Assembly (NCBI GenBank): GCA_002387205.1
Contig: DGLA01000005.1
Span: 196 to 64,195, forward strand
Origin: Stutzerimonas stutzeri
GTDB taxonomy: Bacteria; Pseudomonadota; Gammaproteobacteria; Pseudomonadales; Pseudomonadaceae
Reading direction: 5' to 3'
Length of the DNA stretch: 64,000 nucleotides
Part shown: positions 16,812 through 25,996 of the stretch, one piece after another
Layout: each line of letters opens with the position of its first letter
Numbering within the stretch: position 1 is the first letter of the stretch
The notes under the pieces: model-generated
Told to the model about the DNA's origin: nothing
Database searches by the model: none
The model's input: only the letters and a program-made list of their open reading frames with translations
Program-made: the position numbers and the translations under genes

Positions 16812-18259
16812 CGCTGGCCCCCCAGCTTCTCGATGTGCTCAATGACCAGGCCCTCTTCGCTTTCACGCGCGCCGACACGGACGTGATCGCCGGTCTGCAA
16901 CTTTGTTAGGAGCGATTGATCTGCAACCGGAAAGGACATTGTCATCCCAGGCATGTTCAGCGTCTTGAACGGCCCATGCGACAGGCCAACCATGCCATCT
17001 TCCAGGCTGACGATCGTACCTTCAGCCTCGTGCAGCGCAGGTTCTGTAGAAGTTGCAGGCTCCTCCAAACCCTGAGCGGTCAGCCCGCGTAGGCTCGCCT
17101 CTGAATCCAGGAGAAACTGACCGGACGCCACGACCTTCTGACCGGCTTCCAGCCCTTCAAGCACCTCTGTCTGGTCATCGAATTCCCGGCCTGTGCGAAC
17201 CTCAATCGGGCGGTAACGGCCTTGATCCTCGGCCAGCATCACCAATGCGCGCCGACCGGTGCGAATGACCGCCTCGGACGGGATGACCAAGACATCTTCG
17301 ACGTTGCGACTCAACGTCACCTCGGCCGTCATGCCGGGACGAAGCCGTTGTTGCGGATTAGGCAGTTCAACCCGGACGCGCACAGTACGGCTATCCAAGT
17401 TGGCTTGTGGTAGTACGGCCTGGATCGTCCCTTCCAGAACTTCACCTGCAAAGGCCGGGAGGCGCGCGTTGACCAGCTGCCCAGGCGCCACATTTGCAAC
17501 CTGCGCCTCAGGCACCGCAACCTCTAACCATACCTTTTCCAGCCCATTAACACGTGCCAGAGACGCACCAGTGGATACGGTCATGCCCTCGCGAACGTCG
17601 AGGCTGTTCAGCACGCCGCCTATTGGACTCCTCACTGTCCAAACAGGGCGCGCTTTACCAGTTCGTTCTAGCTGCACTATGACTTCTGGCGGCATGCCAG
17701 CAAGGCGCAACCGCTGGCGAGCCGCTGCGAGCAGCTGGGGTTCGCCAATCCCTTTGAGCGCCAGGTACTCTTCCTGTGCGGCAACCCATTCGGGAACCAG
17801 CAGATCGGCTAACGGCGCGCCTTTTTCGATGACATCCTCCGGTGCTCGGTCGTAAACGCGCTCGACAAAGCCACCGGCACGCGCCTGCACAACCGCCACG
17901 TCTCGCTCGTCGAACATCAATGCGCCTGTCGCTTCGAGCGACTGGCTGATCGATTCACGCGTTACGGTTGCAAAGCGCACGCCGAGATTCTGCGTCACGC
18001 TCGGGTCGATACTGATCGATGCCCCGTCGCTTCCCTCATCTGCATAGCGTGGAATCAATTCCATATCCATGAATGGCGACTTGCCCGGCTTATCGAACTT
18101 TTGCTGGGGGACCATAGGGTCATACCAATAGAGCACTTCCTTGTCTTCTTCTGCAGGCGATTGTCCGAAGGCTGCGGTAGGCAGACCGATTAGCGCTGCA
18201 GCGCTAATCATCAGAGGCAGACTGAAGGCGAGTACCAGCCGCTTGTGTTGGAATGTCAT
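16808..18259 (-). CDS. cusB: Membrane-fusion protein CusB with a fused C-terminal CusF-like domain
   Basis: A 483-aa periplasmic adaptor. After the signal peptide there is a heavy-metal-binding segment (YWYDPMVPQQKFDKPGKSPF...MELIPRY) with the conserved methionines, then lipoyl/barrel-sandwich, alpha-hairpin and beta-barrel domains. Residues from about 415 on (EGTIVSLEDGMVGLSHGPF...MPGMTMSF) form a second CusF-like domain, so this operon encodes two CusF modules, one fused and one free. The fused domain has methionines in MPGMTM but Leu-Asn before them where CusF has its Trp. It overlaps cusA and cusC by 4 bases. Confidence 0.92.
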   Translation of the reverse strand: MTFQHKRLVLAFSLPLMISAAALIGLPTAAFGQSPAEEDKEVLYWYDPMVPQQKFDKPGKSPFMDMELIPRYADEGSDGASISIDPSVTQNLGVRFATVTRESISQSLEATGALMFDERDVAVVQARAGGFVERVYDRAPEDVIEKGAPLADLLVPEWVAAQEEYLALKGIGEPQLLAAARQRLRLAGMPPEVIVQLERTGKARPVWTVRSPIGGVLNSLDVREGMTVSTGASLARVNGLEKVWLEVAVPEAQVANVAPGQLVNARLPAFAGEVLEGTIQAVLPQANLDSRTVRVRVELPNPQQRLRPGMTAEVTLSRNVEDVLVIPSEAVIRTGRRALVMLAEDQGRYRPIEVRTGREFDDQTEVLEGLEAGQKVVASGQFLLDSEASLRGLTAQGLEEPATSTEPALHEAEGTIVSLEDGMVGLSHGPFKTLNMPGMTMSFPVADQSLLTKLQTGDHVRVGARESEEGLVIEHIEKLGGQR

Positions 18260-19509
18260 GGTCGGGTATCTCCAAAGGCGAAATGCAGGCGGGCATTGCT
18301 CAACGATCGATCGCGGGCGACGTCAATACGCCGTAGCCGGGTCTCCACAAGCTGTCGTCGCGCTTCGATCACAGCGGTCAGCTCACCGCTTCCGGAGCGG
18401 TAATCGGCCATGGCAAGGCGGACCTTCTCTTCAGCGAGGGGTAGTAAGGTTTTGTCGAGGCGGATGAGTGCGCGGTCCAGACGCTGATACTCAGCGAGGT
18501 CAGTACTCAGCTCTTGGTTGTACAGGCGCAAGGTCGCTTGGCGCTGAGCCTCGATCTGGGCAAGGCGAGCTCGTTCGGCCGCGATCTTCGGATCCTGCCG
18601 AGAGCTGGTAAACAGCGGCAGGTCGAAGCTGACGCTGAGGTTCACCATGTCGCCGTACTCACGGCCACGTCGCAGGTAGTCGATCCCCCAACTCCAATCC
18701 GGTGTTTTCTCTGCGATGGCCTGGTGAACCTTTGCCTCCGCTTCACGAGTCATCGGGTCGAAGGCGAGTAACGCCGGGTGCCGGTTCAGGTTGTGCTGAT
18801 AGTTATCAACGGCGGCAAGCCATTGCGGCCAGTCACCTGTAAGCGGCTGGCCTGCTAGCTCGCCTATCCAGCGCCGGAGGCCGGCCCGCGCAACAGCCTG
18901 GTTACGCAGCAGCTCATCCTCTTGTTCAGCCAGCAATGCTGCCTCTTGCCTCGGAAGTACGCTGTCTGCGGTTTGTCCGCTGCCGCCAGCAATGCGGGCC
19001 TGAACAGCCCGCGAAAGGAGCTGATTCTCGCTGTAAAGCTGCTTGAAAAGGCTTAGCTTCTGCTCGACCGCGAAGCTAGCGATCCATGCCTCGGCGGTTG
19101 CTTGGCGCACACCGAGACGTTCAACCGTTTGCTGGGCGTTTGCGAGCGCAACACTAGCCTGCGCGGCCTCGACACGAGCGCGCCTTTTCGCTCGGTTTGG
19201 CACATCTTGCATGACCCCAACCATTTGCATGGTCATGGCCTCTTGCTCCAACTGCCAGCGAGCGTCACCTTCGATGGGCACGCTTTGCAGTCCAAGCTTA
19301 AGTTTAGGGTCAGGAAGCTCGCCGGCAGGGATTGCAGCGCTGCGTGCGGCCACCAGGTTGGCGGCTTGCGCATGCAGCGAAGGCGCGTCTTGCTCGGCCA
19401 CGCTCAGAGCTTGTTCTAAGGTCAAAGCGGACGCTAACCCTGGAAACGAGAGCGCGCCCATGATCAAGGCGGCCACGTACGGCGGCGCCCAATAAATACG
19501 GGGTTTCAT
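18256..19509 (-). CDS. cusC: Outer-membrane efflux channel CusC (TolC family)
   Basis: A 417-aa TolC-family protein with a signal peptide ending near GLASA and long coiled-coil segments with the duplicated outer-membrane efflux protein repeat (ALSVAEQDAPSLHAQAANLVAAR; MADYRSGSGELTAVIEARRQLVETR). It forms the exit duct for CusBA. It is the first gene of the cusCBAF block and overlaps cusB by 4 bases. No TTAC/GTAA box was found in the 92 bases upstream, so it is probably read through from the CopL-like gene and the P-type ATPase. Confidence 0.88.
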   Translation of the reverse strand: MKPRIYWAPPYVAALIMGALSFPGLASALTLEQALSVAEQDAPSLHAQAANLVAARSAAIPAGELPDPKLKLGLQSVPIEGDARWQLEQEAMTMQMVGVMQDVPNRAKRRARVEAAQASVALANAQQTVERLGVRQATAEAWIASFAVEQKLSLFKQLYSENQLLSRAVQARIAGGSGQTADSVLPRQEAALLAEQEDELLRNQAVARAGLRRWIGELAGQPLTGDWPQWLAAVDNYQHNLNRHPALLAFDPMTREAEAKVHQAIAEKTPDWSWGIDYLRRGREYGDMVNLSVSFDLPLFTSSRQDPKIAAERARLAQIEAQRQATLRLYNQELSTDLAEYQRLDRALIRLDKTLLPLAEEKVRLAMADYRSGSGELTAVIEARRQLVETRLRRIDVARDRSLSNARLHFAFGDTRP

Positions 19510-19601
19510 TTGCGAAGGATTCCTGATCTTTCATGCGAGCCAAAGGCGCGCAGTAGCCGGCCCGAATGCTCACTCGGGCGGTTCCTATAATTTGATCGGA
19601 A

Positions 19602-19982
19602 TTAGACGCGGGGTGGACGCCAGACGGCGTCTAAAAGGCTAGAGGGGATCAGGCCGTTATAGCGAGTGGTCACGGGTTTAGCAGCAGGCATCAGCTGGGC
19701 TTTTATTGAGACAAGCTGAAGCATACTTGCAGTTTTGCATTCTTGGCCCGTCTTGCAGACGGTCGCCGTTCCATGCTCATTCGCTTCACAGCACTCGTGT
19801 TCAGCACCGTCATCGGCGCCAACCATCGAAGCGTGGTCGGTCGTCATGGCGCCCACACCTTCCATATCGGACATCATGTGATGCCCGGACGATCCAACCG
19901 TCATGAGCATTTCCGCTATCCCATTGATCGGAAGCGCAAGCACTAGCAGCAGGATAAGGAAGGAGCGCATGTAGGACGTCAT
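19602..19982 (-). CDS. Small secreted Cys/His/Met-rich protein (CopL/DUF2946-like)
   Basis: A 126-aa protein. It has a signal peptide (SFLILLLVLALPINGIAE), then MTVGSSGHHMMSDME and HECCEANEHGTATVCKTGQEC, a likely metal-binding centre, and ends ...LDAVWRPPRV. It resembles CopL/CzcI-type small proteins found at the head of RND efflux operons, often in copper-induced units. It lies between the copper ATPase (86-base gap) and cusC (92-base gap) on the same strand. The family call is tentative. Confidence 0.6.
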   Translation of the reverse strand: MTSYMRSFLILLLVLALPINGIAEMLMTVGSSGHHMMSDMEGVGAMTTDHASMVGADDGAEHECCEANEHGTATVCKTGQECKTASMLQLVSIKAQLMPAAKPVTTRYNGLIPSSLLDAVWRPPRV

Positions 19983-20068
19983 ATTTCCAGCTTACGGGGC
20001 AATTCATGAGCAATCAATGAGGCAATCGGTCGCTTCGCAACCGAAGCCTAAGCCTAAGCCGACAGGCT

Positions 20069-22432
20069 TCAAACTACACGCGTTTGACGGAGCCGGAGTG
20101 CGTTGAACACAACCGATGCTGAGCTGAGGCTCATGGCCAGGGCAGCAATCATCGGAGACAGCAACAGTCCGAAGAACGGATAGAGCAGACCTGCGGCAAT
20201 CGGGATGCTCAACCCGTTGTACATAAAGGCAAACAGAAGGTTCTGACGCATATTGCGAACCGTCGCCACCGAAAGCGTGCGCGCGCGCAGTATCCCCATC
20301 AGGTCACCTTTAACGAGCGTAACTTGGGCGCTGTTCATGGCGACGTCAGTGCCCGTGCCCATCGCTATGCCGACATCAGCCCTGGCGAGCGCCGGCGCAT
20401 CATTTATTCCGTCGCCTGCCATGGCGACTACTTTACCTAGGGCTTGTAGCTTAACCACCAGCGCCTCCTTGTCCTGCGGCTTCACTTCGCCATGCACCTC
20501 ATCGAGCGATAGCTCACGAGCCACCGCGCGGGCAGTGGTAAGCCCGTCGCCGGTGGCCATGATGACTTGCACGCCCTCCGCTTGGAGCCGCGCTACAGCT
20601 TCCTTGGACGTCGGTTTGATTGGGTCCGATACGGCCAGCAAGCCGGCAAGTGCCCCATCAACAGCCAGGTAAACAATGCTGGTACCGCTCTCGCGCATTT
20701 TTTCTGCCTGATATTTCAACGGCTCGACGCTCACACCCGCATCTTCCATAAGCGCGGTGTTGCCTAGCTGTAGCTGCTTGCCTTCCACCAGACCACGGAC
20801 TCCGATCCCTGACCCTGACTCGAAGGTCTCTGGCTTCGCCAGCTGGAGACCTTCGCTTCTGGCATGGTCTACGATCGCGTGGGCTAGGGGATGCTCACTA
20901 CCTTGATCCAAGCTGGCAGACAAACGGATGACTTCCTGCGAGTCAAACGGCGTGACGCCTATGGCCCGATCGAAGACAGGTCGGCCCTCGGTCAAGGTTC
21001 CTGTTTTATCGACAATCAGCGTGTCTACCTTACGGACATTTTCGATGGCGCCTGCGTCTCTGAAAAGCACTCCACTTCCAGCCGCTTTGCCTGTGGCAAC
21101 CATGATCGACATAGGCGTTGCCAGGCCAAGTGCGCAAGGGCAAGCAATGATCAAAACCGCAACTGCATTGATCAGGCCGAATACCCAGCCCTGGTCAGGC
21201 CCGAACAGGCCCCATGCAAAGAATGTCAGCAAGGCGATACCGATGACCGTCAGCACGAAATAACCTGCAACCGTGTCTGCCATTCGCTGCATGGGTGCTT
21301 TGGAGCGTTGTGCATTCGCAACCATCTGGACGATTTGTGAAAGCATAGTCCCGGAGCCAACCCTGGTGGCTCGCATGACAAGCGAGCCGCTCGTGTTCAT
21401 CGTCGCGCCGATAAGCGAATCGCCTGTCCGCTTCGTCACCGGAACCGGCTCGCCCGTTAGCATGGATTCATCGACGGCGCTCTCGCCCTCCAATACCTCT
21501 CCATCAACGGGTACCTTTTCACCAGGACGAACGCGCAGATGGTCGCCCTCATGAACATGTGTGAGCGGGATGTCCTCCTCTGAACCATCTTTGGCGATAC
21601 GGCGAGCGGTTTTAGGTGATAAGCCAAGCAGGGACTTAATTGCCGAGGACGTCTGCGAGCGGGCCTTCAATTCCAGCAACTGGCCCAGCAGAGTCAATGA
21701 AATGATCACCGCGGCGGCTTCGTAATAAACGCCTATCCGGCCGCCTACTGTGAATGACTCTGGAAACATGCTCGGTAAGAGGGTTGCTACGACGCTGTAA
21801 ATATAGGCAGCCCCCGTGCCAAGCCCGATCAAGGTCCACATGTTTGGGCTGCGATGTTTGACCGAGGCGAGACCGCGCGCGAAAAATGGCCAGCCTGCCC
21901 ACAAGACAACCGGGGTCGTGAGGGCCAGTTCAACCCAGTTCTGGCTAGCCCCGTGAAACAGCGGTATCGCATGTCCCGCCATTGCCAACAGGGTTACTGC
22001 TACGGTCAGGGGCAGAGACCACCAGAATCGCTTCGAGAAGTCCTTGAGTTCGGGATTCTCCTCCTCGTCGAGTTCAGGGATCAGAGGTTCCAATGACATC
22101 CCACAGATAGGGCAATCACCTGGACCCATTTGGCGGATCTCAGGGTGCATCGGGCAGGTGTACTCTGTCGTTGCATCACCGGCGGGTGGTTTCTGTGCGG
22201 GTGGGGTAGATGCCCGAGAGGAGGTTCCATGAGCCTGCGGTGCAGCGAGATATCGAGCAGGGTCGGAACGAAACTTGGTCTGGCAACCCTGGCTGCAGAA
22301 GCGGTAAGTGCTTCCCTGATAATGCTCTTGATGCTCGCTATCCTCTTCCACCTTCATCCCGCAGACGGGGTCTGTGAGTGCTGCAGTACCTTTCGTTTGG
22401 TCGGGCTGGTGATGGCACTGCTGAGAGGACAT
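20069..22432 (-). CDS. copA: Cu(I)-exporting P1B-type ATPase
   Basis: A 787-aa P-type ATPase. The N-terminus carries a YHS-type domain (DPVCGMKVEED, FCSQGCQTKF) and a heavy-metal-binding module (CPMHPEI...CPICGM), not the usual HMA domains. Core motifs are all present: CPC in ACPCALGLATP, phosphorylation DKTGTLTEG, SEHPLAHA, GDGINDAPALA and MSLSSASVVFNALRL in the last helix, as in Cu(I) pumps. It moves Cu(I) from cytosol to periplasm. The ATG at 22432 has AAGG 8 bases before it; an upstream GTG is less likely. A TTAC-N6-GTCA box lies about 130 bases upstream. It may lead a unit that includes cusCBAF. The symbol clashes with the unrelated oxidase at 2203. Confidence 0.92.
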   Translation of the reverse strand: MSSQQCHHQPDQTKGTAALTDPVCGMKVEEDSEHQEHYQGSTYRFCSQGCQTKFRSDPARYLAAPQAHGTSSRASTPPAQKPPAGDATTEYTCPMHPEIRQMGPGDCPICGMSLEPLIPELDEEENPELKDFSKRFWWSLPLTVAVTLLAMAGHAIPLFHGASQNWVELALTTPVVLWAGWPFFARGLASVKHRSPNMWTLIGLGTGAAYIYSVVATLLPSMFPESFTVGGRIGVYYEAAAVIISLTLLGQLLELKARSQTSSAIKSLLGLSPKTARRIAKDGSEEDIPLTHVHEGDHLRVRPGEKVPVDGEVLEGESAVDESMLTGEPVPVTKRTGDSLIGATMNTSGSLVMRATRVGSGTMLSQIVQMVANAQRSKAPMQRMADTVAGYFVLTVIGIALLTFFAWGLFGPDQGWVFGLINAVAVLIIACPCALGLATPMSIMVATGKAAGSGVLFRDAGAIENVRKVDTLIVDKTGTLTEGRPVFDRAIGVTPFDSQEVIRLSASLDQGSEHPLAHAIVDHARSEGLQLAKPETFESGSGIGVRGLVEGKQLQLGNTALMEDAGVSVEPLKYQAEKMRESGTSIVYLAVDGALAGLLAVSDPIKPTSKEAVARLQAEGVQVIMATGDGLTTARAVARELSLDEVHGEVKPQDKEALVVKLQALGKVVAMAGDGINDAPALARADVGIAMGTGTDVAMNSAQVTLVKGDLMGILRARTLSVATVRNMRQNLLFAFMYNGLSIPIAAGLLYPFFGLLLSPMIAALAMSLSSASVVFNALRLRQTRVV

Positions 22433-22560
22433 ACGGGGCACCTTATGGATTGGTTAGCGACGAACTTGGCCTATTGCAGGGACATTTGCGGTTTTTCAAT
22501 GCTTGCAGCGTCTGACAGCCAATATATGCAAAGCGTCCTGACCAAAGGCTGAAGTAACCA

Positions 22561-22574
22561 TTACATTTCTGTCA
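22561..22574 (-). promoter_or_regulatory. CopR-like box upstream of the Cu ATPase
   Basis: TTACATTTCTGTCA, TTAC-N6-GTCA with one mismatch in the second half-site, about 130 bases before the ATPase start. The variant at 39759 has the same TTAC/GTCA form. Confidence 0.5.
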
Positions 22575-23229
22575 GGTTCTCTGGTATGTCAGGTCGTATG
22601 TATGTTGAAGCGAGCTGCTGGAAAAGTAGCTCGCGCAGATACCGCCTGCTGGCCTAGCCTATGCCTCCATTGTTCGATGCTCGGCCGCTTCATTTTGATG
22701 AATACCGAACCGTGCAAAAGCCTAAGCGCAGGTACTCTGCTTTTGAATACGCCTTTGGCAGAGTGGGATACGCCGTACGCTCTAATGAAGCCATAGGAAC
22801 TCCTTTTCTGAGGAGTCAGAAAAGATAGTCCACGATCAGAGGCTGTGCGGTCGATTTGGTAAATTCTCTTGGCATCAACACGTTACGTGCGAAGTGAGTG
22901 AATTTTACTTATATCTCGGCATGACCCCTTACTCGGATCGCCCAGATATCTCTCAGTCGGAGCGGGATTTTCTGCCCGACCAATTTCCCTTTGTTCCAGG
23001 GCTGACGGCTCCAGGTAGCGATGATGTTCATGGCAAGTCCTCCACGTGTGGGAGGACAAGGATGGCTAGCCAGAGCAATGGTCGCTAACCGGCCAGAAGC
23101 TGACGTTCAAATTCGTCTAATAATTGCGTGTCAGTCATTACCGCCGGGCTGCGCCGGCAGATGGTTTGCGTGGCTAGGTGTTGTCAGGTAGGTTCGATCG
23201 AATCAGTGGGTCGAATAACAAGGGCAGCT
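22575..23229. other. Intergenic junction region, no clear gene
   Basis: About 650 bases with short open frames but no convincing gene. A perfect 9-bp hairpin CTTTTCTGA/TCAGAAAAG lies at 22803-22824. One member of a 15-bp inverted repeat lies at 23081-23095. Composition falls from the GC-richer cus block to the AT-rich gene at 23230, so a recombination junction is likely here. Confidence 0.4.
23081..23095 (+). repeat. 15-bp inverted repeat, left copy
   Basis: GTCGCTAACCGGCCA here is the exact reverse complement of 24846-24860. The two copies flank the unknown genes at 23230 and 24393. They could mark the ends of an inserted segment or be a dispersed short repeat. Confidence 0.55.
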
Positions 23230-24276
23230 ATGGACTTCGCTAAGGCTTACAAGCAGTGCAGAAAATCGATGGCGCTGGGGCGAGGAATAAAAGCAGTAGA
23301 AGCTTGCTTACATCGAGGGAAGCATGAGTTTGATAGTTTGCAGGAAGCGAAGCTGAGCTGTTTTCGGGATATTCGCGGATATAAAATTGTTTCATCTGGT
23401 GAGTGTGCATTTTTTCCAAGAGATCTTTCGGAAATCAAAGTGGGCTCTGGGCTAGCTTGGTACAGAGATACGTTTGCGACTACTGAGATAGTACTCCCCC
23501 CATATCATAGCTTTGGATTTCTATCTGAATACGGCGGAAAAATCTCGAAAAGCAACAGTGAAGAGGAAAGGTACGCTCACGCGAATAATATGCTGTTGGA
23601 AATGTACACGCCCCCACGAATGGCCGACCTGATTTGTGGGGCATGGTCTCAGCGCATCACTTTTGCTCAGTATCAAGAACAGCTGATTGAGGCTGTAAAG
23701 GCATACTGTCTGGGTCTGTACGGCGTGGCAATTGTTGGAATTCTGCCTTGCATAGAAGGGTTCCTAAGAGAGCTTGGAAAGCACGTCTCTCTTCCAGTTA
23801 AGGATGCCGTGAATATAGAGACGCTTCTAAAGGTTTTTCATCGAATAAAGCAAGGTGAGTTGAAACGACTGGTCGCAGGTTATGATTGGTATCCAGACAA
23901 GGAATTAACGATAAACTATTTAAGTCGATATCATGAGCGAGTGCAGATGCTGGAGAGCATGGAAATGTACTTCCGTGGGTGTTTTTACGGTCATACAGAG
24001 TCGTTACCATCGCACTTTGTTTTAAATCGGCATGGGATTGCGCATGGATTCTTTAAAGGCTACGCAACACCGAGTAATTTCTTGCGGCTTTTTAATTTAA
24101 TTAGCTTATTGTCGTTTGCAGCCATTCTTGTCGAAGGGCGCGGTAGCATGTTACAGCCGGGAGTTACCACTGATTCCGAAGCATTGGCATTGAATTTTAC
24201 TAAATGCCTATTATCCCGACGATACGTTCAGCCGAATGCTCAATCGATTCTTCCATCCCCTATTATTTTGGGCTAG
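23230..24276 (+). CDS. Unknown protein with HEPN-like RxxxxH motif
   Basis: A 348-aa AT-rich gene that I cannot name. The start at 23230 (MDFAKAYKQCRK) has AGGG just upstream; a longer frame to 23128 is possible. The C-terminal half is helical and contains LNRHGIAHGFF. This fits the R-x4-H motif of HEPN domains, found in many RNases of toxin and phage-defence systems. The central part (YGVAIVGILPCIEGFLRELG) is also helical. There is no signal peptide or membrane segment. It stands alone between copper cargo and an integrase remnant. A defence or toxin role is possible but rests on the short motif and context only. Confidence 0.5.
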   Translation: MDFAKAYKQCRKSMALGRGIKAVEACLHRGKHEFDSLQEAKLSCFRDIRGYKIVSSGECAFFPRDLSEIKVGSGLAWYRDTFATTEIVLPPYHSFGFLSEYGGKISKSNSEEERYAHANNMLLEMYTPPRMADLICGAWSQRITFAQYQEQLIEAVKAYCLGLYGVAIVGILPCIEGFLRELGKHVSLPVKDAVNIETLLKVFHRIKQGELKRLVAGYDWYPDKELTINYLSRYHERVQMLESMEMYFRGCFYGHTESLPSHFVLNRHGIAHGFFKGYATPSNFLRLFNLISLLSFAAILVEGRGSMLQPGVTTDSEALALNFTKCLLSRRYVQPNAQSILPSPIILG

Positions 24277-24392
24277 CCCTATACTCCACGGCACGCCCGC
24301 CGGCCGCGCATCGGGCAAGGATTCGGCCGGGCAAGGTGGTATTCAGATTTGCAGTCAGGTAGCGTCGCGCTCTTCCAAGGGAGGGGCGAGCG

Positions 24393-24836
24393 ATGTGGAC
24401 AAAGCATTACCGAGTGATGCGATCTGAGTTGGCCAAGTGCGAAAAAGCCAGGTCCGAACTGGAGAAGATGCACCCGCCCCACACCGTCCAACCGGAACAG
24501 GATGGACAGCTTCAGGACTATATTCAGAAGTCGGACAGTCTGTACGAATGGCGGCTGCTGATCTTGACCGAGTACTGGATGATAGAGGCAGACCGCCTCG
24601 GTGTCCCACTGCCTGATCGCGATGACAGGACTTTCTGGGGGCGAGTCGAATTTGATAGCGACCCGCGGGAGCCCAGGTATCTCACAGATGCTGGCATTCG
24701 CATTGTCAGGGCAGACATCCGCGAGGAGCGTAGGCAGCGCCGCGAGCCGGTAACCTTCTGGAGTAGCATCATGATTGGGGTAGTCGGCGCCCTGACCGGC
24801 CTAGCATCTGTCATACCGAACTGGTGGGCAGACTAG
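24393..24836 (+). CDS. Hypothetical protein with C-terminal membrane helix
   Basis: A 147-aa protein with a strong ribosome site (GGGAGGGG) before the ATG. The N-terminal part is charged and probably coiled (MRSELAKCEKARSELEKM). The C-terminus has one hydrophobic segment (about residues 124-143, FWSSIMIGVVGALTGLASV). No family is recognised. It lies between the 15-bp inverted repeats and next to an integrase fragment, so it is probably island cargo of unknown role. Confidence 0.55.
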   Translation: MWTKHYRVMRSELAKCEKARSELEKMHPPHTVQPEQDGQLQDYIQKSDSLYEWRLLILTEYWMIEADRLGVPLPDRDDRTFWGRVEFDSDPREPRYLTDAGIRIVRADIREERRQRREPVTFWSSIMIGVVGALTGLASVIPNWWAD

Positions 24837-24845
24837 GGCGGCTAT

Positions 24846-24860
24846 TGGCCGGTTAGCGAC
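24846..24860 (-). repeat. 15-bp inverted repeat, right copy
   Basis: TGGCCGGTTAGCGAC, the exact reverse complement of 23081-23095. It lies just after the stop of the gene at 24393 and before the integrase fragment. Confidence 0.55.
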
Positions 24861-24889
24861 GGCCTGGCTTCGACCGTCGCTATGCATGG

Positions 24890-25185
24890 TCAAACCTCGG
24901 TCTGTTCCGCCATCTCTAGGGCATCATCGACCTCAATCCCCAGATATCGAACGGTGCTCTCCAGCTTCGTATGGCCGAGCAACAGTTGAACTGCCCGCAG
25001 GTTCTTCGTCCTGCGATAGATCAGCGATGCCTTCGTACGTCTTATTGTGTGAATGCCATACAGGGCTGGATCAGGGCCAATGGCTTTCACCCAACCTTTG
25101 ACGATACGAGCGTATTGACGAGTGGATAGATGGTCTGAGATATGCAGCCGGCTCGGAAAAAGGCAATCCTCGCTGCGGGGCTGGG
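24890..25185 (-). pseudogene. Tyrosine integrase fragment (C-terminal ~100 aa)
   Basis: The frame reads through ...EDCLFPSRLHISDHLSTRQYAR (interrupted here for length) to HTIRRTKASL, with the HxxR catalytic pair, then LLGHTKLESTVRYLG with the last His and nucleophile Tyr, ending AEQTEV. This is the C-terminal third of a phage/island integrase. Upstream coding continues past the first possible start to about 25185, antisense to the first codons of the frame at 25142. There the match switches to TcmP-like sequence. The fragment is therefore 5'-truncated and non-functional. It was probably left by a deletion or recombination that fused two elements back to back. Confidence 0.75.
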
Positions 25186-25189
25186 CATG

Positions 25190-25996
25190 ATGTATGGCGA
25201 TGTGCCGTTCCCTAAGATCAAATGGATTTTCCAGAATCTCAACAAAGCCGAGGTCCTGCTGACCTTCAATGTCGATTTTTTGGTTACGTATCTAGCCGAC
25301 CGCCAAGCGAACCGGAAAGCCATTGCAAATATCGGCTTGGATCAGCATGTGCCATGGGACATGCTTAAACAGCTGAAGGCGCATCAGCCACGGAGCTGGC
25401 AATACCTGATCCAGCGCTATCTGTCCGAGGGGATCAAGCAGGAAAGCGGTGCCCAGTACATGACCGTCTTCTTCATTCGTCCGGCCGGCAGCAACCCGAT
25501 GGCCTATTGGTTTATCCATCTGGCGAACAACTACCGCGCTAACGATGTGATGAAGAAGATCCACTGGAAATACGGCAACAACTTTTCCCATATGCTGTCG
25601 CCTTCCAGCTTTTTCAGCTACGACGCCAATCGGGATATCGCCGTGACAGGTCAGCACGATTTGCTGTTGGATGAGCATTATTTCGACGATGCTACCAATG
25701 ACCGCATCCGAGGAGAACTTTCGGAGCTCTTGCCCAAACAGGTCTACGAGGTAGAACGGCAACCTTTTTTGGGCCTGATGAGCGGATTGACCAACTACAC
25801 CATGGCTGACGAGCTTCGCGTAAAGCAGGCACTCGACATTGCTGTCGCGACCGGTGATCTGCTGGCGGTCGACAAGAACGGCAAAACAAGGCGTCGAAAA
25901 GGCACAAGCATCAAGTCGACAGATATCCTGATAGCGCCCCCGCAAAGACCCATCTTCTTCGTGCCACCTCTGAAGAAATCCAGTTCAGAAAACTGA
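25190..25996 (+). pseudogene. Three-Cys-motif partner (TcmP-like) protein, 5'-truncated copy 2
   Basis: The open frame from 25142 encodes 284 aa, but its first ~16 codons are antisense integrase sequence, so the genuine part begins near 25190 (MYGDVPFPKIKWIF). TcmP proteins are usually clearly longer, with an N-terminal region missing here; YGDVPFPKI corresponds to a segment well inside the chain. The remaining part looks intact, including FFIRPAGSNPMAYWFIHLANN and GKTRRRKGTSIKSTDILIAPPQRP. TcmP normally pairs with a three-Cys-motif protein of unknown function; none is seen here. A HAD gene follows after 57 bases. The tail is duplicated at 1-249. Confidence 0.6.

Noticed and set aside
22602..23088. 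Two short frames (64 codons each)
   Set aside because: No family resemblance, no good ribosome sites, junction region.
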